Assembly: GCF_017873765.1 (NCBI RefSeq)
Contig: NZ_JAGGKP010000013.1
Location: 1-63,576 of the forward strand
Origin: Paenibacillus sediminis
Lineage (GTDB): Bacteria > Bacillota > Bacilli > Paenibacillales > Paenibacillaceae
Length of the DNA: 63,576 nucleotides
Direction: 5' to 3'
In this document: positions 27,357-36,377 of the stretch, in pieces
Position numbering within the stretch: the stretch's first letter is position 1
Layout of the letters: every line of letters starts with the position of its first letter
Notes under the pieces: generated by a model
The model's input: the letters and a program-made list of their open reading frames with translations, nothing else
The model's database searches: none
Told to the model about the DNA's origin: nothing
Translations under genes and position numbers: made by a program

Positions 27357-28184
27357 TTGAAATTTCTCAGTGGAGCGTATGACGTTTTAATATCTATTTA
27401 TGCCCTGAGCCTTCTGTTTTATTTCTCGGATTGCATTCGCCGCAATCGGAGTGCGAAGCGGATGGGCACAGGGCTTCTTGCTTTAGCTAGTATATTGCAG
27501 ATTACTGTTATTGCGATACGCTGGCTGCAAGCAAACGGATTGCCGATTTTTACACGATTCGATTTTTTGAATTGGCTTACGGTTAGTTTGGTATTGATTT
27601 CGCTAATCATGTCCTTTTTTCAAAAATCCGAATATGCGATATTACTGCTTGGTGTTATTAGTTTCTGCATTATTGTGCTCAATCGGTTTTGGATGCCGGT
27701 GAGCGATCATGTCGCTGGCAACTGGGATGGTGTTCGAGGCTTACTTGTTTTACATATCACGCTGGCGAGTTTAAGCTTTGCAGCTTTAACTGTTGCATCC
27801 GTGTTCGCATGTATGTATTTATACTTGCATCGCAAGTTGAAAGTAAAGAAATGGGATGATACGGTTCGCCGCTTACCAAGCCTAGAGATGATTGACAAGT
27901 ATACCTATTCTGCGATGTTAATCGGCGTACCGCTGCTCATCGCATCTTTGATTCTTGCGATGTTGTCTCTATATGAGGAGAAACGGTGGGAGCTGTTGCT
28001 CGATTTAAAAGTATCCTCTACGCTAATGGCGTTAGCGATATATGGTTGGTATTTTGTAAGAAAGAGATCTTCTCAACATTCGGGGGCTATGATGGCGAGG
28101 TGGACACTTCTTGGGTATGCCTTTACGATTTTAAATTTTGTGCTGAATTCATGGTCCGAATTTCATAGATGGACAGGAGCGTGA
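27357..28184 (+). CDS. hemX: HemX, CcsA-like membrane protein of the heme operon
   Basis: An integral membrane protein with about eight hydrophobic helices, related to the cytochrome c assembly protein CcsA/ResC. In B. subtilis HemX lowers the level of HemA. The start is probably TTG 27357: AGGTGA at 27346-27351 gives 5-nt spacing, while the GTG at 27348 lies inside that site. Family features are DGVRGLLVLHITLASLSFAALTVAS and SYTYSAM-like motif around residues 180-190 (DKYTYSAMLIG). It lies between hemA and sirC, and its 3' end overlaps sirC by 16 bases. Confidence 0.9.
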   Translation: MKFLSGAYDVLISIYALSLLFYFSDCIRRNRSAKRMGTGLLALASILQITVIAIRWLQANGLPIFTRFDFLNWLTVSLVLISLIMSFFQKSEYAILLLGVISFCIIVLNRFWMPVSDHVAGNWDGVRGLLVLHITLASLSFAALTVASVFACMYLYLHRKLKVKKWDDTVRRLPSLEMIDKYTYSAMLIGVPLLIASLILAMLSLYEEKRWELLLDLKVSSTLMALAIYGWYFVRKRSSQHSGAMMARWTLLGYAFTILNFVLNSWSEFHRWTGA

Positions 28185-28840
28185 GAGGACTATTGGCAGG
28201 CTATATACCGATAATGCTGGATTGTGAGGGCAAACGCTGTGTAGTTGTTGGTGGAGGAAAGGTAGCTGAACGTAAAGCGGCTTCCCTCGTAGAAGCGAAG
28301 GCTGATGTGGTTGTTATAAGTCCAACTCTTACCACATCCATGGCACAGTGGCAAGAAGCTGGTCTAATCAAATGGATTGCACGTCCCTATGAATATGGAG
28401 ATTTACAAGAAGCTCTCCTTATCTATGCAGCAACGAATTCCGTTGAGATAAATAGGCAAGTCGCTAAAGAAGCTGCTGAGCTGAGAATCCCTGTGAACAT
28501 TGTTACTTCGCAAGAGGAAGGGACTTTTATGAGCCCAAGCGTCATGAGACGCGGCAAACTCATTATTGCAGTGTCTACAACAGGAGCCGGGCCGGCAGCG
28601 GCAAAAGAGATTCGTCATCAGCTAGAGCATGAGTTTGGTGATGAGTACGAAAAGTATACCGAATTTTTGTATCGCATTAGATCGGTGGTCCAGTCCAAGG
28701 TAAGTGATCCTGTTCGGCGGCATACGCTCCTTAAGGCGGCGGCTACTATGGATATACTGAATTCCATTCGAGCAGGCTCCTTTGATTGGTGGAGCGATGA
28801 AGAGATAGAATCATGGATTATACAAACCCAGGGGGAATGA
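28169..28840 (+). CDS. Precorrin-2 dehydrogenase / sirohydrochlorin ferrochelatase-like (SirC/Met8 N-domain type)
   Basis: It is predicted to oxidise precorrin-2 to sirohydrochlorin with NAD+, towards siroheme. The N-terminal Rossmann motif is CVVVGGGKVAERKAASL (about residues 24-40). A middle segment SPSVMRRGKLIIAVSTTGAGPAAAKEIR is typical of the CysG-N/Met8/YlnF family. At 223 residues it is the stand-alone form. ATG 28169 lies inside the end of hemX and has no strong ribosome binding site. GTG 28181 or TTG 28193 are alternatives, so the exact start is uncertain. Confidence 0.88.
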   Translation: MDRSVRGLLAGYIPIMLDCEGKRCVVVGGGKVAERKAASLVEAKADVVVISPTLTTSMAQWQEAGLIKWIARPYEYGDLQEALLIYAATNSVEINRQVAKEAAELRIPVNIVTSQEEGTFMSPSVMRRGKLIIAVSTTGAGPAAAKEIRHQLEHEFGDEYEKYTEFLYRIRSVVQSKVSDPVRRHTLLKAAATMDILNSIRAGSFDWWSDEEIESWIIQTQGE

Positions 28841-28846
28841 CGAGAG

Positions 28847-29803
28847 ATGCGTACGATTGTGGTAGGGACTAGACAGAGCGCACTTGCTTTAACACAAACA
28901 GGACAGGTTATTGAGGCGTTAACAAAAATTTGTTCTGCCCATAACCTGCCTTTTCAATTTGAAATTAAAAAAATTGTGACCAAAGGCGATCAAATCTTAG
29001 ATGTAACGTTGTCTAAGGTCGGAGGTAAAGGTCTGTTCGTTAAAGAAATAGAGCAGGCGATGCTGAATGGAGAAATTGATATTGCTGTTCATAGTATGAA
29101 GGATATGCCGTCGGAACTGCCGGAGGGACTTGTGAATGGATCGGTCCCGCGCCGTGTTGACCCTAGGGATGCCCTTATCTCTAAAGAAGGACTCTCACTG
29201 GAAAATTTGCCTCGTGGTGCGAAAGTCGGCACGAGCAGTCTTCGGCGTGCAAGTCAGCTCAAAGCTTACCGTCCAGATTTACAGCTCGAATCCATAAGGG
29301 GGAATATTGATTCCCGTTTGCGGAAACTGGAAACCGAAGGGTTTGATGCGATTATTCTGGCTGCAGCAGGGCTGTACCGTATGGGATGGGAAGATAAGAT
29401 TTCATCGTATGTGCCTGTTGATGTATGTCTTCCCGCCGTGGGACAAGGAGCACTAGGCATTGAATGCCGTGCTGACGATCAAGAAGTGCTGCATCTTCTA
29501 TCTCTTTACAATGATCAGGAGACGGAATTAACCGTACGTGCTGAGCGGCGTTTTCTAGCTGTACTAAATGGCGGATGCCAAGTTCCAATTGGAGCTTACG
29601 CAACCCTTGCCCAAAATGAAGGCTCGCATTCAAATCAAGATCAAAAGGTTATTCAATTAACGGGAATGGTCGGGTTGCCGGATGGAACGGTTCTTTTGAA
29701 AGAAATAGCATCCGGTACTGACCCTGAGCAATTAGGCGAAGAGGTTGCGCACAAACTCATTGCTCAAGGAGCGGATCGTATACTGTCAGAAGTTAGGGGA
29801 TGA
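28847..29803 (+). CDS. hemC: Hydroxymethylbilane synthase (porphobilinogen deaminase)
   Basis: It polymerises four porphobilinogen molecules to hydroxymethylbilane. Family motifs are [43 protein letters not shown] and [12 protein letters not shown]. The dipyrromethane cofactor is attached at Cys244 ([10 protein letters not shown]). The 318-residue length is normal. The start is 6 bp after the sirC stop, with GGGGGAATGACGAG upstream. Its stop overlaps the ribosome binding region of the next gene. Confidence 0.97.
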   Translation: MRTIVVGTRQSALALTQTGQVIEALTKICSAHNLPFQFEIKKIVTKGDQILDVTLSKVGGKGLFVKEIEQAMLNGEIDIAVHSMKDMPSELPEGLVNGSVPRRVDPRDALISKEGLSLENLPRGAKVGTSSLRRASQLKAYRPDLQLESIRGNIDSRLRKLETEGFDAIILAAAGLYRMGWEDKISSYVPVDVCLPAVGQGALGIECRADDQEVLHLLSLYNDQETELTVRAERRFLAVLNGGCQVPIGAYATLAQNEGSHSNQDQKVIQLTGMVGLPDGTVLLKEIASGTDPEQLGEEVAHKLIAQGADRILSEVRG

Positions 29804-29807
29804 TCAT

Positions 29808-31361
29808 GTGGCGGGGAAGGTATTCTTGGTTGGGGCAGGTCCTGGGGAAGCAAAATTAATAACGGTAAAAGGGTTAGAATGCATCCAAAAGGCGGATGTC
29901 ATTGTATATGATCGTCTGGCAAGTCCGCGTCTACTCAAGCAAATCAAACCGGGAGCGCAAAAAATATATGTCGGCAAATTGCCGGATCGTCACACGATGA
30001 AGCAAGAGGAAATTAATCAATTGCTCGTCGATCTTGCTCTGCAAGATAAGATTGTCGTTCGGTTAAAGGGCGGGGATCCTACGATCTTTGGACGTGTGGG
30101 CGAAGAGGCTGAACTGCTTAAGAAGAATGGAATACCATTTGAAATTGTACCTGGTGTAACTTCAGCGATCGCTGTACCTGCCTATGCGGGCATACCTGTA
30201 ACACACCGAGATTTGGCATCCTCCCTATCCATTATTACAGGTCATGAAAGTCCAGATAAGCTTGATCAGTCCATTCATTGGGATAAAGTAACGAATGCAA
30301 CGGGCACACTGGTTTTTATGATGGGTGTATCGAAGATTGGATATATTAGCAACCAACTTATGAAATACGGTCGATCACCTGAAACGCCTATTGCATTAAT
30401 TCGCTGGGGTACTAGGGCGGAACAGGCAACGATTACGGGCACTTTAGCGGATATAGAGGAGAAAGTGAAACAGGCTGATTTTAAACCTCCCGCTGTGATT
30501 GTCGTTGGTGATGTTGTCAAACAAAGAGAGAAGCTGAAATGGGCTGAACTGCTTCCTTTATTCGGGAAAAGAATCGTCGTTACTCGTTCGCGCAGTCAAG
30601 CGAGTGAACTCGTGAATCGGATTGAGGAATTGGGCGGCGAGCCTTATGAGTTTCCTGTTATTGAAACCGTCGCGCCTAAGGACGAGATTACACTCTCTCA
30701 GATTAAACAATCGCTGTCTAACATGGAGCAGTACGATTGGGTCTTTTTTACGAGTGTTAACGGCGTTGAATTTTTCTTTCAACATTTAGAGGAATTAGGC
30801 GGAGATATTCGGTCCCTTCATAAAGCGCGTATCGCTGCAGTAGGACCTGCGACTGCCGAAGCGTTAAGAAAGAAAGGGATCGTGAGTGAGAAGCTGCCAG
30901 AACGTTTTCAGGCTGAAGGATTGGTCGAGGCGTTCGGCTCCGAATTCATTCCCGGCCAGAAAGTTCTGCTGCCGCGCGGTGATCTGGCGAGGTCATGGCT
31001 TCCCGAGAAGCTTCGAGGGCTAGGTCTAAATGTAACCGAAGTAACAATATATGAAACGGTAATGACAGGCGAGGACGATATCGAGCTGCTCAAATGGATC
31101 GAAGAAAAGGCGATTGACGCCGTGACCTTCACCAGCTCATCGACAGTAACAAATTTTATGGCTATTTTAAGGCGCATGGGCATAGAGGATCCAGTGGCTG
31201 CGCTCGAAGGAATAGATATTGCTTGTATTGGACCGCTTACAGCTAAGACGGCAAGCGAAGCGGGCCTAAACGTTACGATGCTCGCTAAGGAAGCATCGAT
31301 AGATAGTTTATTAGATACTTTATGTAAATGGAATAATCACAATTTAAATATCGGCTTATAA
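29808..31361 (+). CDS. cobA/hemD: Fused uroporphyrinogen-III C-methyltransferase (CobA) and uroporphyrinogen-III synthase (HemD)
   Basis: A two-domain enzyme of about 517 residues. Residues 1-245 are a SAM-dependent tetrapyrrole methylase (VFLVGAGPGEAKLITVKG, VVRLKGGDPTIFGR, VPGVTSAIAVPAYAGIPVTHR) that makes precorrin-2. Residues about 255-510 are the HemD cyclase (GKRIVVTRSRSQASELVNRI, FTSVNGVEFFF, FTSSSTVTNF). GTG 29808 has AGGGGA at 7-nt spacing and lies 4 bp after hemC. The frame stays open upstream inside hemC. The fusion puts the branch point between heme and siroheme on one polypeptide. Confidence 0.95.
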   Translation: MAGKVFLVGAGPGEAKLITVKGLECIQKADVIVYDRLASPRLLKQIKPGAQKIYVGKLPDRHTMKQEEINQLLVDLALQDKIVVRLKGGDPTIFGRVGEEAELLKKNGIPFEIVPGVTSAIAVPAYAGIPVTHRDLASSLSIITGHESPDKLDQSIHWDKVTNATGTLVFMMGVSKIGYISNQLMKYGRSPETPIALIRWGTRAEQATITGTLADIEEKVKQADFKPPAVIVVGDVVKQREKLKWAELLPLFGKRIVVTRSRSQASELVNRIEELGGEPYEFPVIETVAPKDEITLSQIKQSLSNMEQYDWVFFTSVNGVEFFFQHLEELGGDIRSLHKARIAAVGPATAEALRKKGIVSEKLPERFQAEGLVEAFGSEFIPGQKVLLPRGDLARSWLPEKLRGLGLNVTEVTIYETVMTGEDDIELLKWIEEKAIDAVTFTSSSTVTNFMAILRRMGIEDPVAALEGIDIACIGPLTAKTASEAGLNVTMLAKEASIDSLLDTLCKWNNHNLNIGL

Positions 31362-31388
31362 TTGAAACATTTTTAGGAGGTTACTCTA

Positions 31389-32393
31389 ATGACATTTCCA
31401 ATAGTACGGCATCGCCGTTTGCGTCAAACCGCAGCAATTCGCAGTCTAGTTCGGGAAACGGTGTTAACCGTAGACGATCTCATTCAACCGATTTTTGTCA
31501 CTTATGGCACTGGTGTGAAGAATGAAATTACCTCGATGCCTGGCATTTATAATCTCTCGTTAGATATGCTTGAAGCAGAAGTGAAGGAAATTGTAGATTT
31601 AGGCATTAAAGCTGTACTTCTATTCGGTATTCCCGAAACAAAAGACAGCGTCGGTTCATCTGCATTTGCAGAAGACGGTATCGTTCAGGAAGCAACACGC
31701 CGCATTAAGGCGATGTATCCTGACCTGCTTGTTGTGGCAGATACATGCTTATGTGAATTTACAGACCATGGACATTGCGGCATGGTGCATACGTTCGAAC
31801 GCGACGGTCATATTCATGGTGAAGTTTTAAATGATGAATCATTAGAACTGCTCGTGAAAACTGCTGTCTCCCAAGCGAAGGCGGGTGCAGATATTATCGC
31901 TCCTTCCAATATGATGGACGGCTTCGTGCAAGCGATTCGCGCAGGACTTGATGAAGCCGGTTTCCAAAATGTTCCGATCATGTCTTATTCGGTGAAATAT
32001 TCATCTGCATTCTACGGACCTTTCCGCGATGCTGCTGATTCAGCGCCGCAGTTCGGTGACCGCAAAGCATATCAAATGGATTCTGCCAACGTAAGAGAAG
32101 CACTTCGTGAAGCAGAAACAGATGTCCTTGAAGGTGCCGATATGCTAATGGTGAAGCCTGCTCTCGCTTACATGGACGTCATTCGCATCATTAAAGATCA
32201 GTTCGATCTGCCGCTTGTAGCTTACAACGTAAGTGGAGAATACTCAATGGTGAAAGCTGCTGCAATGCAGGGCTGGATCGACGAGAAGGCCATTGTGATG
32301 GAGATGCTGACAGGTATGAAACGTGCGGGCGCGGATATTATTATCACCTATTTCTCCAAGGATGTAGCGCGCTGGTTGAAGGAATCGAAATAA
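31389..32393 (+). CDS. hemB: Delta-aminolevulinic acid dehydratase (porphobilinogen synthase)
   Basis: It condenses two 5-aminolevulinate molecules to porphobilinogen. The zinc-binding cysteines are Cys120, Cys122 and Cys130 in [13 protein letters not shown], so it is a zinc-type enzyme. Schiff-base lysines lie in [16 protein letters not shown] and [10 protein letters not shown] (about Lys256). The 334-residue length is slightly longer than Bacillus HemB. TAGGAGG precedes the ATG. In operon between cobA/hemD and hemL. Confidence 0.97.
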   Translation: MTFPIVRHRRLRQTAAIRSLVRETVLTVDDLIQPIFVTYGTGVKNEITSMPGIYNLSLDMLEAEVKEIVDLGIKAVLLFGIPETKDSVGSSAFAEDGIVQEATRRIKAMYPDLLVVADTCLCEFTDHGHCGMVHTFERDGHIHGEVLNDESLELLVKTAVSQAKAGADIIAPSNMMDGFVQAIRAGLDEAGFQNVPIMSYSVKYSSAFYGPFRDAADSAPQFGDRKAYQMDSANVREALREAETDVLEGADMLMVKPALAYMDVIRIIKDQFDLPLVAYNVSGEYSMVKAAAMQGWIDEKAIVMEMLTGMKRAGADIIITYFSKDVARWLKESK

Positions 32394-32426
32394 CTTTTTA
32401 ATAAATAAGAAACGGAGTGTCTTTCG

Positions 32427-33728
32427 ATGAGTGGAAATTCTAAAGTTCGTAATGATGAACGTTCCAAAGCAGCTTTTGAGGAGGCTAAAAAATATCTTCC
32501 CGGAGGCGTTAACAGTCCTGTACGCGCGTTTAAATCTGTTGGACTCACTCCAATTTATGCAGACCACGCACAAGGCTCGAAAGTATACGATATAGACGGC
32601 AATTCTTTTATCGATTATGTCTGCTCCTGGGGTCCCCTCATTATGGGGCATGCTCATCCTGAAGTCATTGGGGCGATTCAGGAAACAGCGGCAAAAGGGA
32701 CAAGTTTCGGTATGCCGACAGAGATTGAGACGCAAATGGCAAAACTCGTCGTTGAACGCGTCCCTTCCATCGATATCGTACGTATGGTTAACTCCGGTAC
32801 AGAAGCGACGATGAGTGCGATTCGTTTAGCGCGCGGATATACTGGCCGGAGTAAAATCCTTAAGTTCGAAGGTTCATATCACGGACATGCTGACAGCTTG
32901 CTTATTAAAGCAGGTTCAGGAGTAGCGACACTCGGCCTGCCTGACAGCCCTGGTGTTCCTGAAGGCGTAGCAGCAAATACAATTACGGTTCCATATAACG
33001 ATCTGGAGTCCGTTAAGCTTGCATTTGAACGATTCGGCGAAGAAATTGCAGGTGTTATTGTTGAGCCTGTGGCGGGCAATATGGGCGTTGTTCCTCCGCT
33101 CCCTGGTTTCTTGGAAGGACTGCGGAAATTAACAACGGATTACGGCAGCGTGCTTATTTTCGATGAAGTGATGACTGGATTTCGTGTTCACCTTAACAGT
33201 GCGCAGGGACGGTTTAATGTTACTCCAGACTTGACTTGTCTTGGTAAAGTGATCGGCGGCGGACTTCCAGTAGGCGCTTACGGCGGTAAACGCGAAATTA
33301 TGGAGCGAATTGCCCCGTCAGGTCCTATTTATCAGGCGGGTACGCTAAGCGGTAATCCGCTCGCGATGGTAGCAGGCTACACAACGCTTAAACTGCTTAC
33401 ACCTGAAGTGTATGATCACTTAGAGAAGCAAGCTGCTAAACTGCAGGCAGGCTTCGAGAAGAACGCTCGTGAACTTGGTATTCCGTGCACGATCAATCGT
33501 GTCGGTTCAATGGTATGCCCGTTCTTTACCTCATCCAAAGTCATTAACTATGAAACAGCTAAGAGCAGCGATCTGAAGCTGTTTACACGTTATTTTGCAG
33601 CATTAATTAATGAGGGTGTGAGTGTGGCTCCTTCTCAATTTGAAGGAATGTTCGTATCCGGTGTTCACAGTGATGAGGACATTGAGGCAACGATTGAGGC
33701 AAATTATAACGCCTTGAAGAGCCTGTGA
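32427..33728 (+). CDS. hemL: Glutamate-1-semialdehyde 2,1-aminomutase
   Basis: A PLP enzyme that makes 5-aminolevulinate from the HemA product, so the first and last operon genes act in sequence. Motifs: [44 protein letters not shown], and the PLP lysine near residue 274 in [16 protein letters not shown]. The 433-residue length is normal. It overlaps the following pseudouridine synthase gene by 4 bases (GTGA), indicating translational coupling. Confidence 0.98.
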   Translation: MSGNSKVRNDERSKAAFEEAKKYLPGGVNSPVRAFKSVGLTPIYADHAQGSKVYDIDGNSFIDYVCSWGPLIMGHAHPEVIGAIQETAAKGTSFGMPTEIETQMAKLVVERVPSIDIVRMVNSGTEATMSAIRLARGYTGRSKILKFEGSYHGHADSLLIKAGSGVATLGLPDSPGVPEGVAANTITVPYNDLESVKLAFERFGEEIAGVIVEPVAGNMGVVPPLPGFLEGLRKLTTDYGSVLIFDEVMTGFRVHLNSAQGRFNVTPDLTCLGKVIGGGLPVGAYGGKREIMERIAPSGPIYQAGTLSGNPLAMVAGYTTLKLLTPEVYDHLEKQAAKLQAGFEKNARELGIPCTINRVGSMVCPFFTSSKVINYETAKSSDLKLFTRYFAALINEGVSVAPSQFEGMFVSGVHSDEDIEATIEANYNALKSL

Positions 33729-34630
33729 GTTGGCACGGGAATTGGAAGCGTCGCGGAGAATGGCTCGAAGTGACTCCGGGGCGCGAGGTAATGGCAAGTG
33801 AAGATCGAATGATGGCTGCACATCAGTGGCTTGCGCGTCATTTCGGTCTATCCGATAAAATCATTCGAGGATGGATGGCGGAGAACGGTATTCAGTTAGC
33901 TGGAGACCGACTCCGCGTTCGTCTATTTCGAGCTGAAGAACCTGAATACGAGCCTTATTACCGAGAACTGAATATATTGTATGAGGATGATTTCTGCCTT
34001 GTCGTTCATAAGCCCGCTGGCATGCTCGTACACCCTACAGTGAAAGAACAGCATCTTACATTAGCCCATGCTGTCGCTGCGTATTATGAAAGCACAGGAC
34101 AACGATTACGTGTACGTCATATTCACAGACTTGATGAGCATACTTCAGGACCTGTCTTGTATGCCAAAAATGATTTTGCTCATTTAAAGCTGGATGAGGC
34201 GATGCGTGTTAAGGAAATCGATCGCACATATGTCGCTTTTGTTCAAGGAATAGTGTCGCCCGAACTGCAAGTGATTGATTTGCCGATTGGCAAAGACCGT
34301 CATCATAAACAGCGAAGACGTGTATCACCCACGGGTCAGCATGCTGTAACGCATGTGAAAGTTGTGGAGACTTATTCAAATGCGAGTCTTGTACGGCTTG
34401 ATTTAGATACGGGGCGTACGCATCAAATCAGGGTGCATATGAGTCATATGGGGCATCCGTTAATCGGAGATACACTTTACGGCGGGCAGTCATCCCTTTT
34501 TCCTTATCAAGCACTTCATGGAGAGCGGCTTTCATTTCCGCATCCATTGACTGCAGAGAGAGAAGTCGTTGAAGACCCATGGCCGGATTCCTTTCATGAG
34601 CTGCGCTCATCCCTAATGGCCGAAGAGTAG
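33725..34630 (+). CDS. RluA-family pseudouridine synthase
   Basis: It is predicted to isomerise uridines in rRNA or tRNA. The catalytic Asp is in HRLDEHTSG (about residue 139). Other family motifs are [13 protein letters not shown] and [28 protein letters not shown]. An S4-like N-terminal segment ([20 protein letters not shown]) precedes the catalytic domain. The catalytic loop differs from the usual HRLD(K/R)(D/E)TSG by Glu-His after the Asp. GTG 33725 overlaps the hemL stop. The target site cannot be told from sequence. Confidence 0.92.
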   Translation: MSWHGNWKRRGEWLEVTPGREVMASEDRMMAAHQWLARHFGLSDKIIRGWMAENGIQLAGDRLRVRLFRAEEPEYEPYYRELNILYEDDFCLVVHKPAGMLVHPTVKEQHLTLAHAVAAYYESTGQRLRVRHIHRLDEHTSGPVLYAKNDFAHLKLDEAMRVKEIDRTYVAFVQGIVSPELQVIDLPIGKDRHHKQRRRVSPTGQHAVTHVKVVETYSNASLVRLDLDTGRTHQIRVHMSHMGHPLIGDTLYGGQSSLFPYQALHGERLSFPHPLTAEREVVEDPWPDSFHELRSSLMAEE

Positions 34631-34764
34631 ATGATAGATTGAAAAAACAAATAGCATGCACTCCTTATTACAGCATATAGATAGAACGAGTGAACATTTT
34701 GACCAAGAGATGTTCTTGATTGCCAAAATACCGTTTTGTATATGTTGGAAGGAGGGCATTATCG

Positions 34765-35994
34765 TTGTCTGATCAATCTTACGGTCTGCGATTTGATATT
34801 TATGAACGTGTGCATCTATCAGAAGATCTAGTGGGTATTGAGGAACTGGAAGAGATTGAATTAGTGCCGAACATTCAGGTTATCCCTACGGGAGAACAGG
34901 CAATATTACGGGGTCAGTTGATCCTGACTGGAGTATACCGAGGCGAGGGGCCGGAAGCCTTCGAACAGGAGCTTCAGCACTTCATACCTGTTGAAATAAC
35001 AATCCCTCTGAATCGGGTAAGCAGGCTTGAAGATATTGCTGTTGAGATCGAAAATTTTGATATTGATCTGCTTTCAAAACGCAGTCTTAACATTACGGGT
35101 GTACTATCTCTTAGGGGTGTAGGCGTGGTACATTCAGAGCCTGAACGACAGTGGGATGTTGATGAGTTTACAGTAGTTCATGATTCGAACAGCTTTGGTT
35201 CATCTGTGGATCATGAAGTTAGGGACGAACAAGAAGCGGTTCCTTATTCAGGAGATTCGTTCTCGGGTGTACCAAATCAAGCAAATCACGATATTTCTTG
35301 GCTTGGGAGCCTGCCGCAAATCCAAACTTCAGCGCTTTATGCGGACAAGGAATATAATGCAGAACCGCAGGTGAACTCTGAGTTTGGACAGCCACTTCCT
35401 GAGCAATATTTAGAAAATCAACGGGATCAACAAGAAAATACCGATGTTTTCAATACTTGGAACGATCAGCACGAGGATGCTGCTGATTTAACTCAGGCTG
35501 AAGAGTATGTCTCTTTAATAGATGATCAGACAATAGCTGTCGATGCAGCAGTAGAGCAGCAATCTTACTACGAAGAGCCAAACGATACGTTATGGGAGCA
35601 AACTACAGAGCGTATTCCTGAAGAGAAGCCAGAGCTTAAAGTTGCGTTGGGCAGTAAAAAGCAGGCAGAGCAGAAGCCTGCTGAAAATGTTGGATTAAGT
35701 ACACTTCTCCACACGAACCGGATTGCCAAAGAGCAACAATCTTTACAAGAACGAGAAGACGAGAATGCGCAAGCTGCAAGCGCACCTGGAGAAGAGATTC
35801 GGTGGAAAAATCTTTTTGTAAATACGTTAGAAGAGCAGTCGCCATTTCGTAAATTGCGCCTTTGCATAGTTCAGCGTGAAGAGACGATTGACACAATTGC
35901 TACTCGTTATCAGTTAACCCCGCGTGAGCTGCTGCTATATAATCGCTTGTCTGAGCAAAGTGTAACTGAAGGACAGATATTATATATACCCTAA
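34765..35994 (+). CDS. spoVID: Stage VI sporulation protein D, spore coat encasement protein
   Basis: A morphogenetic protein that drives wrapping of the coat around the forespore. The 409-residue product has an N-terminal beta-rich SpoVID domain (about 1-125; LRFDIYERVHLSEDL, FIPVEITIPLNRVSRLEDI). A long acidic, Q/E-rich variable middle follows (about 130-350), and a C-terminal LysM (about 363-409, TIDTIATRYQLTPRELLLYNRL). TTG 34765 has GGAGGG at 8-nt spacing. Position after hemL and before valS is as in B. subtilis. Its usual partner SafA is encoded at the other end of the window. Confidence 0.92.
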   Translation: MSDQSYGLRFDIYERVHLSEDLVGIEELEEIELVPNIQVIPTGEQAILRGQLILTGVYRGEGPEAFEQELQHFIPVEITIPLNRVSRLEDIAVEIENFDIDLLSKRSLNITGVLSLRGVGVVHSEPERQWDVDEFTVVHDSNSFGSSVDHEVRDEQEAVPYSGDSFSGVPNQANHDISWLGSLPQIQTSALYADKEYNAEPQVNSEFGQPLPEQYLENQRDQQENTDVFNTWNDQHEDAADLTQAEEYVSLIDDQTIAVDAAVEQQSYYEEPNDTLWEQTTERIPEEKPELKVALGSKKQAEQKPAENVGLSTLLHTNRIAKEQQSLQEREDENAQAASAPGEEIRWKNLFVNTLEEQSPFRKLRLCIVQREETIDTIATRYQLTPRELLLYNRLSEQSVTEGQILYIP

Positions 35995-36049
35995 TCTATG
36001 GCAGAAATGTTGACTCGCGCTCCTATCCAAGTTATGATGAGAGAAATGA

Positions 36050-36331
36050 ACATTCATTAAAGACTTGGAATGGGAATAGTAGGAAGTATGCCCTTCAGAG
36101 AGTGGAATTGTAGCGCTGTGAGATTCCGCAGGATCCAGCTTGCCGAAGTCGCCCGGGAGTCGTCTGTTTGAAGCCCATTTAGCGGTCAGGACAGACCGGC
36201 GCGCAGCCGTTATCTGTTTAGAGAGTCAAGCTTTAAGATATTGCTGTCTTATATAAGAATGGCGGATAAGCTTGAAACAAAGGTGGTACCGCGAAAGTAA
36301 ACCTTTCGTCCTTTGAGACGAAGGTTTTTTT
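36050..36331 (+). promoter_or_regulatory. T-box leader of valS (tRNA-Val sensing)
   Basis: A T-box transcription attenuator. Stem I begins near AATGGGAATAGTAGGAA (36068). The specifier is read as GUC (36148-36150, within CCGAAGTCGCCCGGGAG), a valine codon. The T-box AAAGGTGGTACCGCG is at 36279-36293, with UGGU (36284-36287) to bind the tRNA acceptor end. The terminator is 36301-36310 with 36317-36325 (one bulged T), followed by seven T. Uncharged tRNA-Val should favour read-through into valS. Confidence 0.93.
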
Positions 36332-36377
36332 GTGTTTTAAAGAGGATATGCTGAAATATTAACGGAGGTATGTAGCC

